Origin: Algorimicrobium echini
GTDB lineage: Bacteria; Bacteroidota; Bacteroidia; Flavobacteriales; Flavobacteriaceae
Length of the DNA stretch: 64,000 nt
Assembly (NCBI RefSeq): GCF_900115185.1
Contig: NZ_FOVN01000005.1
Span: forward strand, 199,903-263,902
Direction of reading: 5' to 3'
Part shown: one piece after another, positions 1-8,296 of the stretch
Numbering within the stretch: the first letter of the stretch is position 1
Layout: every line of letters begins with the position of its first letter
Notes under the pieces: generated by a model
Databases searched by the model: none
What the model saw: the letters and a program-made list of their open reading frames with translations, nothing else
Told to the model about the DNA's origin: nothing
Made by a program: the position numbers and the translations under genes

Positions 1-258
1 ACTAAAAATTGCCAACTCGCCAGCTCGCACTTTCTCTAAAAATGTACACCGTACATTTTCTTTACGTTCTGTCGCCTTGGGGACGTTCTGGCTTTAATCA
101 TATTCCTGGCAAGTATAAGCTTTAAATAAAAATGAGATACAACTGTCTTTCCCACTATTGTATGACAAAATCAATTTAAAAAATAACAATTCATTATAAG
201 TTCTTGGCTTTCGTATCCGTTTTCAATTCCATATATTTACTTACTTAAAAAATGACGT
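1..258. other. Non-coding left edge, small inverted repeat
   Basis: No gene is recognised here. Positions 39-47 and 51-59 form a perfect 9-bp inverted repeat (AAAATGTAC / GTACATTTT) around a 3-nt spacer. The segment to about 115 is more GC-rich than the rest and could belong to a feature starting left of the window. The stretch nearest lgt is AT-rich and should hold its promoter, but no clear TAnnTTTG box was found. Confidence 0.4.
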
Positions 259-1185
259 ATGTTATTACTACAATTTGATTGGAATCCAATAACTGGGATT
301 GATATTTTCGGTAATTTTAAATTACACTTTTACAGTGTTATGTGGATTGTTGCTTTTCTTTTAGGTTTTCAAATCATGAAACGTATTTTTCTAAAAGAAA
401 AAGTGAATCTGGATTATTTAGATCCGCTTTTTATTTATACCGTTTTAGCAACCATGCTCGGTGCCAGATTAGGGCATGTTCTATTCTATCAATCGGAATT
501 AATTTCACAAGACTTCTTTAGTATCTTTTTACCTTTTAAATTTAAAGGAGGTTTTGAGTTTACCGGTTTTCAAGGATTAGCTAGTCATGGTGCTGCCATT
601 GGAATCATCATAGGCATGTATTTATACCGTAGAAAATACAAGTATAAATCCCTTATGTGGATTTTAGATCGTGTTGTGATATCCGTTTCTTCGGGTGCTG
701 TTTTTATTAGAATTGGCAACTTTATCAACTCTGAAATTATTGGAAAAATAACAGACTCGCCTTTAGGCGTTCGTTTTGTTCAAGATTATTATAATAAACG
801 TCAAATAGTAGCTGAAACAGGTATTGAAAACTATAAGGAAGCCTATGCTGCTGTTACTAACAATCCGCAGTTTCAGCATTTATTGGATGCGGTTCCTGTG
901 CGTCATCCTGCACAATTGTATGAATCATTTTGCTACATATTTGTGTTTTTGATTCTATGGTTTATTTATCAAAAAACAAATAAAGGGCAACAAAGCGGTT
1001 ATTTGTTTGGACTATTTTTAGTGCTATTATGGACCGTTCGTTTCTTTGTAGAATTTGTAAAAGAACCACAAGGTGACGAGTACATTACCATGTTTGGACT
1101 AAATACAGGGCAAATGTTAAGTATCCCATTTGTATTAATAGGGCTCTATTTTATGTTTATTTATAAACCAAAAACAACGAATTAG
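259..1185 (+). CDS. lgt: Prolipoprotein diacylglyceryl transferase
   Basis: Inner-membrane enzyme that moves diacylglycerol from phosphatidylglycerol to the lipobox cysteine of prolipoproteins, the first step of lipoprotein maturation. The 308-residue protein has several hydrophobic segments. Family signatures are visible: SHGAAIG near residue 109, RIGNFINSEIIG at 151-162 (the Lgt signature), HPAQLYE at 216-222 and RFFVEFVKE at 261-269. An ATG at 252 is in another frame and closes quickly, so 259 is the sensible start. A DUF192 lipoprotein follows after 5 nt, almost certainly co-transcribed; it is itself a predicted Lgt substrate, as are many other lipoproteins in this window. Confidence 0.96.
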   Translation: MLLLQFDWNPITGIDIFGNFKLHFYSVMWIVAFLLGFQIMKRIFLKEKVNLDYLDPLFIYTVLATMLGARLGHVLFYQSELISQDFFSIFLPFKFKGGFEFTGFQGLASHGAAIGIIIGMYLYRRKYKYKSLMWILDRVVISVSSGAVFIRIGNFINSEIIGKITDSPLGVRFVQDYYNKRQIVAETGIENYKEAYAAVTNNPQFQHLLDAVPVRHPAQLYESFCYIFVFLILWFIYQKTNKGQQSGYLFGLFLVLLWTVRFFVEFVKEPQGDEYITMFGLNTGQMLSIPFVLIGLYFMFIYKPKTTN

Positions 1186-1190
1186 GCTTT

Positions 1191-1685
1191 ATGAAACGTC
1201 CTTATTTTAAAATTGTTTGTCTATCGGCATCCTTATTTGTTTTAGGTGCAACCTCTTGCAAAGACGAACCCAAAAAACCCAAACAAGCTGAAGTCACTTT
1301 TAAAAAAGAAGGGACTCTTGAACTTATAAAAAAAACAAACGATTCAGTTATAGCCACGTTAGATATTGAAATTGCTGATAATGAATTTGAAACTCAAACA
1401 GGATTAATGTATCGGGAATCTATGAAAGCAAACCGTGGTATGTTATTTATTTTCCCAGACGAACAACCGCGTTCATTTTATATGAAGAATACGCGCTTTG
1501 CTTTAGATCTGATTTATTTAGATACTGATAAAAAGGTAGTTAGTTTTCAGGAAAATGCTCAACCATTTAATGAAGGCTCCTTACCGTCCAATGCAGCAGC
1601 TAAATATGTTTTAGAAGTAAATGCTGGATTGGTTAAACAATGGCAATTAGCGGTTGGTGACAGCATGGCTTTCAAGCCTGAATAG
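1191..1685 (+). CDS. DUF192 family lipoprotein
   Basis: Small exported lipoprotein of 164 residues. The N terminus has a hydrophobic stretch ending in a plausible lipobox (GATSC, Cys about 23) followed by a Lys/Glu-rich tether. The rest is a DUF192 domain, recognisable by GLMYRESM, GMLFIF, FYMKNT and LDLIYLD. The biochemical role of the family is not established. It lies 5 nt after lgt, so translation is probably coupled. Confidence is high in the family and low in any function. Confidence 0.88.
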   Translation: MKRPYFKIVCLSASLFVLGATSCKDEPKKPKQAEVTFKKEGTLELIKKTNDSVIATLDIEIADNEFETQTGLMYRESMKANRGMLFIFPDEQPRSFYMKNTRFALDLIYLDTDKKVVSFQENAQPFNEGSLPSNAAAKYVLEVNAGLVKQWQLAVGDSMAFKPE

Positions 1686-1956
1686 CAAATTAATACATCT
1701 ACTAATTTTTATATCTTCTTTTAATTGATGTTCTAGTTATCAACAACTAGATATAAAAAAATGGCATAACTATTTATCAGTTGTACCGAAACCACAATAC
1801 ACAATTCCTTTTATTCTTATAGTTATTTAATATCCCTAGAAAATTTGAAGGTTAATAATAATTAAAGGACAATTTCTATAACTCGAAAAAAAAATCATAA
1901 AAAAAGCCTTTTTGAGTAACATCAAAAAGGCTTTTAGTTTATTTAAAAAGATTGGA
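1686..1956. other. Intergenic between converging genes
   Basis: AT-rich gap between the DUF192 lipoprotein and the converging secDF. Apart from the terminator at 1901-1936 no gene, repeat or RNA was seen. Confidence 0.5.
1901..1936. terminator. Terminator behind secDF
   Basis: Inverted repeat AAAAGCCTTTTTGA / TCAAAAAGGCTTTT around a 6-nt loop, with A-rich and T-rich flanks. It can act on both strands, and sits just after the secDF stop on the minus strand. Confidence 0.8.
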
Positions 1957-4926
1957 TTACACAACCTCAGAATCTTCAACTTTCTCTTTTTCTTTTAAGG
2001 CATTGGCAGCATCGCCTTTTTTAACAGCGTCATACATTAAAGGCGTTGCAATAAATAATGATGAGTAAGTACCCACAATAACACCCACTATTAATGCAAA
2101 CATAAAGCCTCTAATAGAATCTCCACCAAAGATGAAGATAGCCAGTAATACCACTAATGTCGTTAAAGATGTATTTAATGTTCTACTTAAGGTACTGCTT
2201 AAAGACACATTAATTACTTTATTAAATGGCCAACTTGTATGTTCATTAAAAAATTCACGAATTCTATCAAATACAACTACCGTGTCATTTAAGGAGTAAC
2301 CAATTACCGTAAGGATTGCCGCAATGAAAGCTTGATCTATTTCCATACTAAATGGCATGTACTTGTATGTTAAAGAGAAGACACCTAATACAATTAATAC
2401 GTCATGGAACACAGCTGCAACCGCACCCAATGAAAATTGCCATCTTTTAAAACGAATTAAGATATACAAGAATACAACAACTAAAGATCCTAGAATAGCC
2501 CAAATAGATGATTTTTTAATATCATCCGCAATAGTTGGACTTACTTTATAGTACTTCATTAAACCTACTGTTTTGCCTTGGTCATCGCTAATAAATTCCT
2601 CGTAAGAAAGACCTGGCATGTATGGTTGTAACTCTGTAAATAACGTATTTCTGATTTCTTCATCAATAGCATTATCGGTTTCGTTAACTTTATATTTGGT
2701 TGTTATTTTTAATTGATTGGCACTACCAAACGTTTTAGCTTCAGCACTACCGAAAGCATCTCCTAACGTTTCTGAAATTTCGTTAGCACTTACTGGTTCT
2801 GCAAAACGAACTTGATAGGTTCTACCACCAACAAAATCCACACCTTGATCTAGACTATTTGTGAACAGAGAACCTAAACTAACCAGAATAGCAACTCCGG
2901 AAATAACATAAGCAATTTTACGTTTCTTTAAGAAATTGATATTAATATTTCTGAATAGATTTTTAGTAATAGCTGTTGAGAAATCTAAATTCCCGTTTCT
3001 ATTTGCATACCAATCCACTATTAATCTTGTTATAAAGATGGCCGTAAATAAAGACGTTGCAATACCAATTAATAAGGTTGTAGCAAATCCTTTTATTGGG
3101 CCTGTTCCGAATATAAATAAAATTAAAGCTGTTAAACCCGTTGTAATGTTGGCATCTAAAATAGAAGACAATGCATTGCTAAAACCATCATCAATAGATT
3201 CTTTCAAGCCTTTACCTTTAGCAATTTCCTCTCGAATACGCTCAAAGATAAGTACGTTTGCATCCACAGACATACCAATAGTTAATACAATACCTGCAAT
3301 ACCAGGCAATGTTAATACCGCTCCTAATCCTGATAATACACCAAAGATTAATACAATATTAAATATCATGGCAATATCAGCAAACAGACCTGCTTTACCG
3401 TAGTAAAGGAACATCCAAACTAATACTAAAGATAATGCAATAAGGAAAGACATTTGACCGCTTTCAATGGCTTCTTGACCTAATGATGGACCAACAACTT
3501 CACCTTGAATAATATCGGCTGAAGCTGGTAATTTACCAGCACGTAATACGTTTGCTAAATCGGTTGCTTCATTTAATGTAAAGTTTCCAGAAATAGAAGA
3601 ATTACCTCCTGCAATAGCACCTGTTGTAACACCTGGTGCAGAATATACTAAATCATCTAAAACGATTGCAATATTAGTTCCTTCTGTAAAGGCATTTCCA
3701 GTCATTTCTTCCCAGATTTTGGCACCTTTAGAATTCATTTGCATGGAAACCGTTGGTTTACCCATTGGGTCGTACTCTTGGCGTGCGTCTGTAACTACAG
3801 CACCACTTAATTGTGGTACGTTATCTCTGTTACCTTCTAAAGCATACAAATCAACCACTTCACTATCTTTAGCTGGTTTACCAAAAGCAAATTTTGTAAA
3901 ACGCTGTTCGCCTGGTAATAAAGAGCGTACTTGAGGCATATTTAAATACTCCATCACTTTCTCTCTGTCCTTAATATTTACCATAGCAATGGCAGCAGGA
4001 TTTTGAGATTGGAATAATAAGTCCCGTAATGGATTAACTTCTGTAGCTGTTGAGTCTGGATCAGCTCCTAATAAATCTTCAATTGCAGCATCTTCAGAAT
4101 CTTGTGGCTCTTCAGATTGTTCAGCAACAGCTTCTGTTTTTGGAGCTTCCAATTCCTTTAACAGGTTGTTAGCATCAAATAAAAATTGGCCAAACATATC
4201 ACGCTTGTAAACATCCCAGAACTCTAACTGTGCTGTACTTTGTAATAACTTAATAGCACGTTCTTTATCTTTAACACCTGGAAGTTCAACTAAAATACGA
4301 CCAGAACTTCCTAAACGCTGAATACTTGGTGATGTAACACCAAACTCATCTATACGCTTACGTAATACTTCAAAAGCAGAAACAATTGATTCGTCAATTT
4401 TACGCTCAATTATTGGTTGCACTTCTGAATCGGTCATGCTACCTTCTATTTCGCCATCAAGAGCACGCGTGTAGAAAATCTCTGGAGATGCTAATTTGGT
4501 ATCTCCTTTTATTTTATCGAATGCAACAAAGAAATCAGTAACATAATCGTTTTGACTATTCTTTTGAATTTCATCAGCATCATCTAACGCTTGATTGAAA
4601 ACTGGATTTTTACTGTAGTTTGCTAACCCTTTTAAAATATCTTTTACAGATACTTGAAGAATAACACTAACACCACCTTTTAAATCCAAACCAAGGTTCA
4701 TGGAATTTTCCTTAACTTCAGAATAGGTATAACTTGCTACTCCTAAATTATAAACCTCTACATTATCAAGAGAATCTAGATACTTTCGCTCTTTTACCTC
4801 ATCGCCATTTGAATATGCCACAGCTTGGTCGTCAATACTATTTGCCTTAAAAGTGAAAGACAGCTGATAAATACTTACCAGTCCAAACAAAATTGCAAAC
4901 AGTTTTACTAATCCTTTATTTTGCAT
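1957..4926 (-). CDS. secDF: Protein translocase SecDF (SecD-SecF fusion)
   Basis: Proton-motive-force-driven accessory subunit of the Sec translocon. At 989 residues it is one chain holding both SecD (about 1-640) and SecF (about 660-989), the usual Bacteroidota form. It has an N-terminal membrane helix, a long periplasmic P1 region, and two blocks of membrane helices. Conserved RND-type motifs are seen: GMSVDANVLIFERIREE in SecD and YSLNDTVVVFDRIREF in SecF, each with the expected Asp. An Asp/Glu-rich insert lies near residues 268-292, inside the periplasmic region, and may be lineage-specific. It is probably a single-gene unit with its own promoter and terminator. Secreted type IX cargo in this window would first need Sec. 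Confidence 0.97.
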   Translation of the reverse strand: MQNKGLVKLFAILFGLVSIYQLSFTFKANSIDDQAVAYSNGDEVKERKYLDSLDNVEVYNLGVASYTYSEVKENSMNLGLDLKGGVSVILQVSVKDILKGLANYSKNPVFNQALDDADEIQKNSQNDYVTDFFVAFDKIKGDTKLASPEIFYTRALDGEIEGSMTDSEVQPIIERKIDESIVSAFEVLRKRIDEFGVTSPSIQRLGSSGRILVELPGVKDKERAIKLLQSTAQLEFWDVYKRDMFGQFLFDANNLLKELEAPKTEAVAEQSEEPQDSEDAAIEDLLGADPDSTATEVNPLRDLLFQSQNPAAIAMVNIKDREKVMEYLNMPQVRSLLPGEQRFTKFAFGKPAKDSEVVDLYALEGNRDNVPQLSGAVVTDARQEYDPMGKPTVSMQMNSKGAKIWEEMTGNAFTEGTNIAIVLDDLVYSAPGVTTGAIAGGNSSISGNFTLNEATDLANVLRAGKLPASADIIQGEVVGPSLGQEAIESGQMSFLIALSLVLVWMFLYYGKAGLFADIAMIFNIVLIFGVLSGLGAVLTLPGIAGIVLTIGMSVDANVLIFERIREEIAKGKGLKESIDDGFSNALSSILDANITTGLTALILFIFGTGPIKGFATTLLIGIATSLFTAIFITRLIVDWYANRNGNLDFSTAITKNLFRNININFLKKRKIAYVISGVAILVSLGSLFTNSLDQGVDFVGGRTYQVRFAEPVSANEISETLGDAFGSAEAKTFGSANQLKITTKYKVNETDNAIDEEIRNTLFTELQPYMPGLSYEEFISDDQGKTVGLMKYYKVSPTIADDIKKSSIWAILGSLVVVFLYILIRFKRWQFSLGAVAAVFHDVLIVLGVFSLTYKYMPFSMEIDQAFIAAILTVIGYSLNDTVVVFDRIREFFNEHTSWPFNKVINVSLSSTLSRTLNTSLTTLVVLLAIFIFGGDSIRGFMFALIVGVIVGTYSSLFIATPLMYDAVKKGDAANALKEKEKVEDSEVV

Positions 4927-4970
4927 TATGTGTTAAATTATGATTTATTGTTGATATTTTTAAAAACGAG

Positions 4971-5002
4971 CAAATATATATCTTCTATAATGATTTAACA
5001 AA
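4971..5002 (-). promoter_or_regulatory. Promoter of secDF
   Basis: On the minus strand a TTTTG element is followed 20 nt later by TATATTTG (4978-4971), matching the Bacteroidota -33/-7 promoter pattern, about 45 nt upstream of the secDF start. Confidence 0.65.
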
Positions 5003-5032
5003 AGGTTTGGATAGTTTCTGCTTGTTTTTGAA

Positions 5033-5067
5033 CAAAAAAAAAACAGCTTAATAAGCTGTTTTTTTCA
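5033..5067. terminator. Terminator of the DUF4412-like gene
   Basis: AAACAGCTT ATT AAGCTGTTT hairpin flanked by A and T runs, just after the stop of the minus-strand gene at 5088. Confidence 0.8.
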
Positions 5068-5087
5068 ATATAATTAAGTTTGGAATT

Positions 5088-5750
5088 TTACATTCCCATT
5101 AATTTATCTGTTTTTGTATATCCTTCTGGAGGTGTCATATCAAATTTATCGGCAGAAACCGTTTCTTTTTTTATTTCTGTTACTTCACTAGTAATAGTTA
5201 AAGCCATACCCATTTGACTTACATCCATTTTCATATATAATGGAAAACCGTCTATTTGAGCACCCATTTGTGCCACTTGTGGATTCATTGCTTGAATTTT
5301 ATCAGTGACATAAATATCCATATTTACGGTAGCACCTTCTTTTTCAAGTGTTACATTGTACTCCTGACAGACATACCCTAAAATGGTTTTAGTTTCATCG
5401 CCTTTTACAACATTCATACCTTCTGTATCTTCTTCATTTGGCTTCATATCTGAAATGGTATACATCTTACCAGTCATTTGGTTGTCCATGAACGTTAACA
5501 TTTCATTGGTTTCTCCATTCATAATTGTTGTGGTATTTCCAGACATCAGGTTAAAGGTTTCAGAACGTGTTTTATCTGACTTAAAATAGGTGGTTGTAAG
5601 GATATCTCCAACCATAGCCAATTGCGCCTGCATTTGCTCATTATCACTAGACATGGTTTGTTTAGATTTAACAACACCTTCTGTCATGGCGTCTTGGGCA
5701 AAACCTGTTAGGCTCATTGCGAATACTAGAACATAAATTAGTTTTTTCAT
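5088..5750 (-). CDS. Secreted DUF4412-like protein
   Basis: A 220-residue protein with a clear signal peptide (MKKLIYVLVFAMSLTGFAQ, cleavage near 19), so periplasmic or outer-membrane-associated. The remainder is methionine-rich and predicted to be mainly beta, with a GYVCQEYNV motif near residue 125 resembling DUF4412 proteins of Bacteroidota. Function is unknown. It has its own terminator and lies between mdh and secDF on the same strand. The family call rests on general similarity and could also be a GLPGLI-like protein. Confidence 0.72.
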   Translation of the reverse strand: MKKLIYVLVFAMSLTGFAQDAMTEGVVKSKQTMSSDNEQMQAQLAMVGDILTTTYFKSDKTRSETFNLMSGNTTTIMNGETNEMLTFMDNQMTGKMYTISDMKPNEEDTEGMNVVKGDETKTILGYVCQEYNVTLEKEGATVNMDIYVTDKIQAMNPQVAQMGAQIDGFPLYMKMDVSQMGMALTITSEVTEIKKETVSADKFDMTPPEGYTKTDKLMGM

Positions 5751-5826
5751 TTGAATTATTTTTTTAGTTATTTATTGATTAATAGTCGCTCTAGCTACCT
5801 AAAACAACAGGTTTCATTTTTTACAA

Positions 5827-6753
5827 TTATAATGCCAAAAGGCCATTTGTTTTTCTCACACCTTCTGAACTTTCTTGCATATGGGCTTTTTCAGCATCTG
5901 ACAATTCAATTTCAACGATTTTTTCAATACCATTACGACCTAAAATTACAGGTGCTCCAATACAAATATCATTTAAACCATACTCACCTTCTAACAATAC
6001 TGAACATGGGAACATTTTTTTCTGATTGCAGGCAATAGCTTGAACTAAGCCGCTTACAGCTGCTCCTGGCGCATACCAAGCAGACGTTCCTAATAGTTTT
6101 GTTAAGGTTGCACCACCAACTTTGGTATCTTCTTTTACTTGGTTGAGACGATCTTCTGATAAAAATTCAGAAACTAACACACTGTTACGTGTTGCTAAAC
6201 GCGTTAAAGGCACCATTCCAGTATCACTATGGCCACCTATTACCATACCATCCACATCACTTATAGGCGCACCCAAAGCTTCCGCTAAACGGTATTTAAA
6301 ACGTGCAGAATCTAATGCACCACCCATTCCTATGATTCGATGTTTTGGTAAACCTGTTGTTTTATGAACTAAATAAGTCATAGTATCCATAGGATTACTA
6401 ACCACAATAATAATAGTGTTTGGAGAATGCTCAATTAAGCTTGAAGAAACTGTTTTTACAATTCCTGCATTAATACCAATTAATTCCTCACGTGTCATAC
6501 CTGGTTTTCTAGGAATACCAGACGTAATTACACAAATATCACTATTGGCAGTTGCCGAATAATCATTAGTAATACCAGTTATTTTTGTATCGAATCCGTT
6601 TAATGAGGCTGTTTGCATTAAATCCATAGCTTTACCTTCAGCAAAACCTTCTTTAATATCTAACAGAACTACTTCTGAAGCAAAATTTTTAATAGCTATG
6701 TATTCTGCACAACTGGCTCCTACCGCTCCAGCTCCTACTACTGTTACTTTCAT
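5827..6753 (-). CDS. mdh: Malate dehydrogenase
   Basis: NAD-dependent oxidation of malate to oxaloacetate in the TCA cycle. At 308 residues it is the short LDH-like type of MDH found in Bacteroidota. Visible features are the Rossmann dinucleotide motif GAGAVGAS (residues 7-14), the adenine-binding acidic residue in VVLLDIKEG, the substrate-binding segment ITSGIPRKPGMTR, VSNPMD, and the catalytic His in GGHSDTGMVP. The promoter region carries a perfect palindrome (6771-6799), and a partial copy of this gene's 5' end lies at 8151-8288. Confidence 0.97.
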   Translation of the reverse strand: MKVTVVGAGAVGASCAEYIAIKNFASEVVLLDIKEGFAEGKAMDLMQTASLNGFDTKITGITNDYSATANSDICVITSGIPRKPGMTREELIGINAGIVKTVSSSLIEHSPNTIIIVVSNPMDTMTYLVHKTTGLPKHRIIGMGGALDSARFKYRLAEALGAPISDVDGMVIGGHSDTGMVPLTRLATRNSVLVSEFLSEDRLNQVKEDTKVGGATLTKLLGTSAWYAPGAAVSGLVQAIACNQKKMFPCSVLLEGEYGLNDICIGAPVILGRNGIEKIVEIELSDAEKAHMQESSEGVRKTNGLLAL

Positions 6754-6770
6754 GTATTTATGATTTTTTT

Positions 6771-6801
6771 AATTTGTGAAACATTAATTTTCACAAATTT
6801 A
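6771..6801 (-). promoter_or_regulatory. mdh -7 box inside a perfect palindrome
   Basis: AATTTGTGAAA (6771-6781) and TTTCACAAATT (6789-6799) form an 11-bp perfect inverted repeat with a 7-nt spacer. On the minus strand the -7 candidate TAAATTTG (6801-6794) overlaps its distal arm. The palindrome is therefore placed like an operator or a 5'-leader hairpin. The same element is retained upstream of the mdh remnant at 8234-8263. Confidence 0.55.
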
Positions 6802-6917
6802 ATATTTTTAAACCATATATGTTTGAAGAATTACTAAAATCTATTCTACTAAAGTCTTAATGAGAAATCATATAGAACATATAGACGCTTTTATATTTTG
6901 AAATGACGTAATAAAAG

Positions 6918-6948
6918 CAAAAGCGCAAGTTTAACACTTGCGCTTTTA
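6918..6948. terminator. Terminator of the FN3-like lipoprotein gene
   Basis: AAAAGCGCAAG / CTTGCGCTTTT inverted repeat with a 7-nt loop, directly after the stop of the minus-strand gene at 6984. Confidence 0.78.
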
Positions 6949-6983
6949 AAACATACTATATTTAATTTATTAGAGTTATTTTA

Positions 6984-7973
6984 CTAACTACCAATATTTA
7001 TATCAATTGGACCAACCCATTCCGTTCTTGAACCATCTAAACATACTGCTCGTATATAAAAGTCATAATTGGTATTTTGAGCTAAATTATAAAAAGGCCA
7101 TCCCGCATTATCTGAAACATTAACAGAGCCAGAACTTGCAGGCTGATTATTCCCTACCACAACATGTTCAAAATTACGCTCTCCATTGTATGACCATCTA
7201 AAAACAGCTCCGACTGCCTGGCCTGAACCGTTACGTTCTATTTCTGTGGTAATATTAGATGGTGGATTGCATAAATTCTGATCATATTCTGCAAAATAGC
7301 TTACAGGACCTACCCAATTACTAAAACCCAAATTATTATTGCAATAGGAACGAACATAAAAATCGTAGGTGTTTCCTGAAACTAGTGAAGCATCGGAAAA
7401 ACTTTCGCTATTGGTTGTCGCTAATTCACCACTTCCTATTTGAAACCCTTGATTCCCATATTCTATTTGAAAGTAAGATGCGTCTGTATCATTGTAATAG
7501 GTATCCCAATAGGCTGTTCCAGATTCAACTACAAAATCATACGGTTCTTGGCAATATTCTTCAATGCTTAAAACTATAGGGCCTTGCCATTTTGTTAAAT
7601 TACCATTGCTACATTGTGCTCTAATGAAAAAGCTTAAGGTTTGATTATTTTCTGCATAAAAGTACAAACTCTCATCTATTATTGTTGCTGTAGATACATT
7701 GGTTGTAGTAAACCCCTCATTCAAGAAGAAAAAATCGCTGTTTACGTCCTGATTACTAACATTCGTAGTTTGGTCGTAACCTATTTGAAAATAGTTAAAA
7801 GAGTTTTGCGTTTGGTAATTAAAAACTAACTCATTTCCATTTTGAACAACACTCGACAAACTTACAACGCCACATTCATTAGCACTTCCATCATCATTAG
7901 ACTCGTCTGAATCCTTGGAACAGCCTTGTGTCAAAATAAAAACACAACTTAATAAGAATAATCCTTTTTTCAT
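6984..7973 (-). CDS. Lipoprotein with three fibronectin-III-like modules
   Basis: A 329-residue surface or periplasmic lipoprotein. The signal peptide ends in the lipobox LTQGC (Cys about 18) followed by an Asp/Ser/Glu-rich tether. The mature part contains three modules of roughly 95-100 residues, each ending with an FN3-like strand pattern 'YDFYVRSYC...W-VGP' (KWQGPI, NWVGPV, EWVGPI) and a conserved Cys pair. No catalytic domain is present, so a binding or adhesion role is an inference only. The gene is bracketed by mdh's 5' region and a degenerate direct copy of it, which suggests it is a later insertion between mdh and the DUF6588 gene. Confidence 0.75.
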   Translation of the reverse strand: MKKGLFLLSCVFILTQGCSKDSDESNDDGSANECGVVSLSSVVQNGNELVFNYQTQNSFNYFQIGYDQTTNVSNQDVNSDFFFLNEGFTTTNVSTATIIDESLYFYAENNQTLSFFIRAQCSNGNLTKWQGPIVLSIEEYCQEPYDFVVESGTAYWDTYYNDTDASYFQIEYGNQGFQIGSGELATTNSESFSDASLVSGNTYDFYVRSYCNNNLGFSNWVGPVSYFAEYDQNLCNPPSNITTEIERNGSGQAVGAVFRWSYNGERNFEHVVVGNNQPASSGSVNVSDNAGWPFYNLAQNTNYDFYIRAVCLDGSRTEWVGPIDINIGS

Positions 7974-8150
7974 TTTTTATAATTATTGGTAAAATTTTAT
8001 TAAACGCGCGAAAATAACAATATTTTGATATTTAAATTACAAATTAAGTACAAAAAGAGTCATTTTAATGTAAATACACATCTCCTATTTACAGAACACC
8101 TGTGGACTAAAAATATTATTATAGCTTCTAAAATGTTATTTTGAAAGCTA

Positions 8151-8216
8151 TTAAGACGCGAAATTTTTAATGGCTATGTATTCTGCACTACTGGCTCCTA
8201 CTGCTGTTACTTTCAT
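8151..8216 (-). pseudogene. Truncated copy of the mdh 5' end
   Basis: Read on the minus strand, these bases encode 21 codons beginning MKVTAVGASSAEYIAIK and ending in a stop. This matches the first 26 residues of the intact mdh (5827-6753), except for an in-frame loss of five codons that removes part of the Rossmann glycine motif and a few substitutions. Homology runs on upstream to about 8288, including the mdh promoter palindrome. The peptide could still be transcribed, but with half the dinucleotide motif gone and no downstream sequence it cannot be an enzyme. Confidence 0.82.
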
Positions 8217-8288
8217 GTATATATGATTCTTTTATTTGTGAAACATTAATTTTCACAAATTTAATAGTTTTTATATGTTTGAAGATTT
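8217..8288 (-). repeat. Duplicated mdh promoter region
   Basis: Nearly the same sequence as the region upstream of mdh (6754-6829), in the same orientation. It retains the ATTTGTGAAA / TTTCACAAAT palindrome (8234-8243 and 8251-8260) and the -7 candidate TAAATTTG (8263-8256). Short deletions separate the copies near the distal end. Confidence 0.82.
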
Positions 8289-8296
8289 CATAAAAC

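Noticed and set aside
2936-3403. 155-codon open frame on the plus strand
   Set aside because: Antisense to the SecDF membrane region; composition mirrors secDF and no recognisable protein.
5751-6038. 95-codon open frame on the plus strand
   Set aside because: Overlaps the 3' end of mdh antisense, with no family features.
8151-8216. 21-codon mdh-like frame as a functional small peptide
   Set aside because: It is a shortened copy of the mdh N terminus with half the dinucleotide motif lost; decay explains it better than a new gene.
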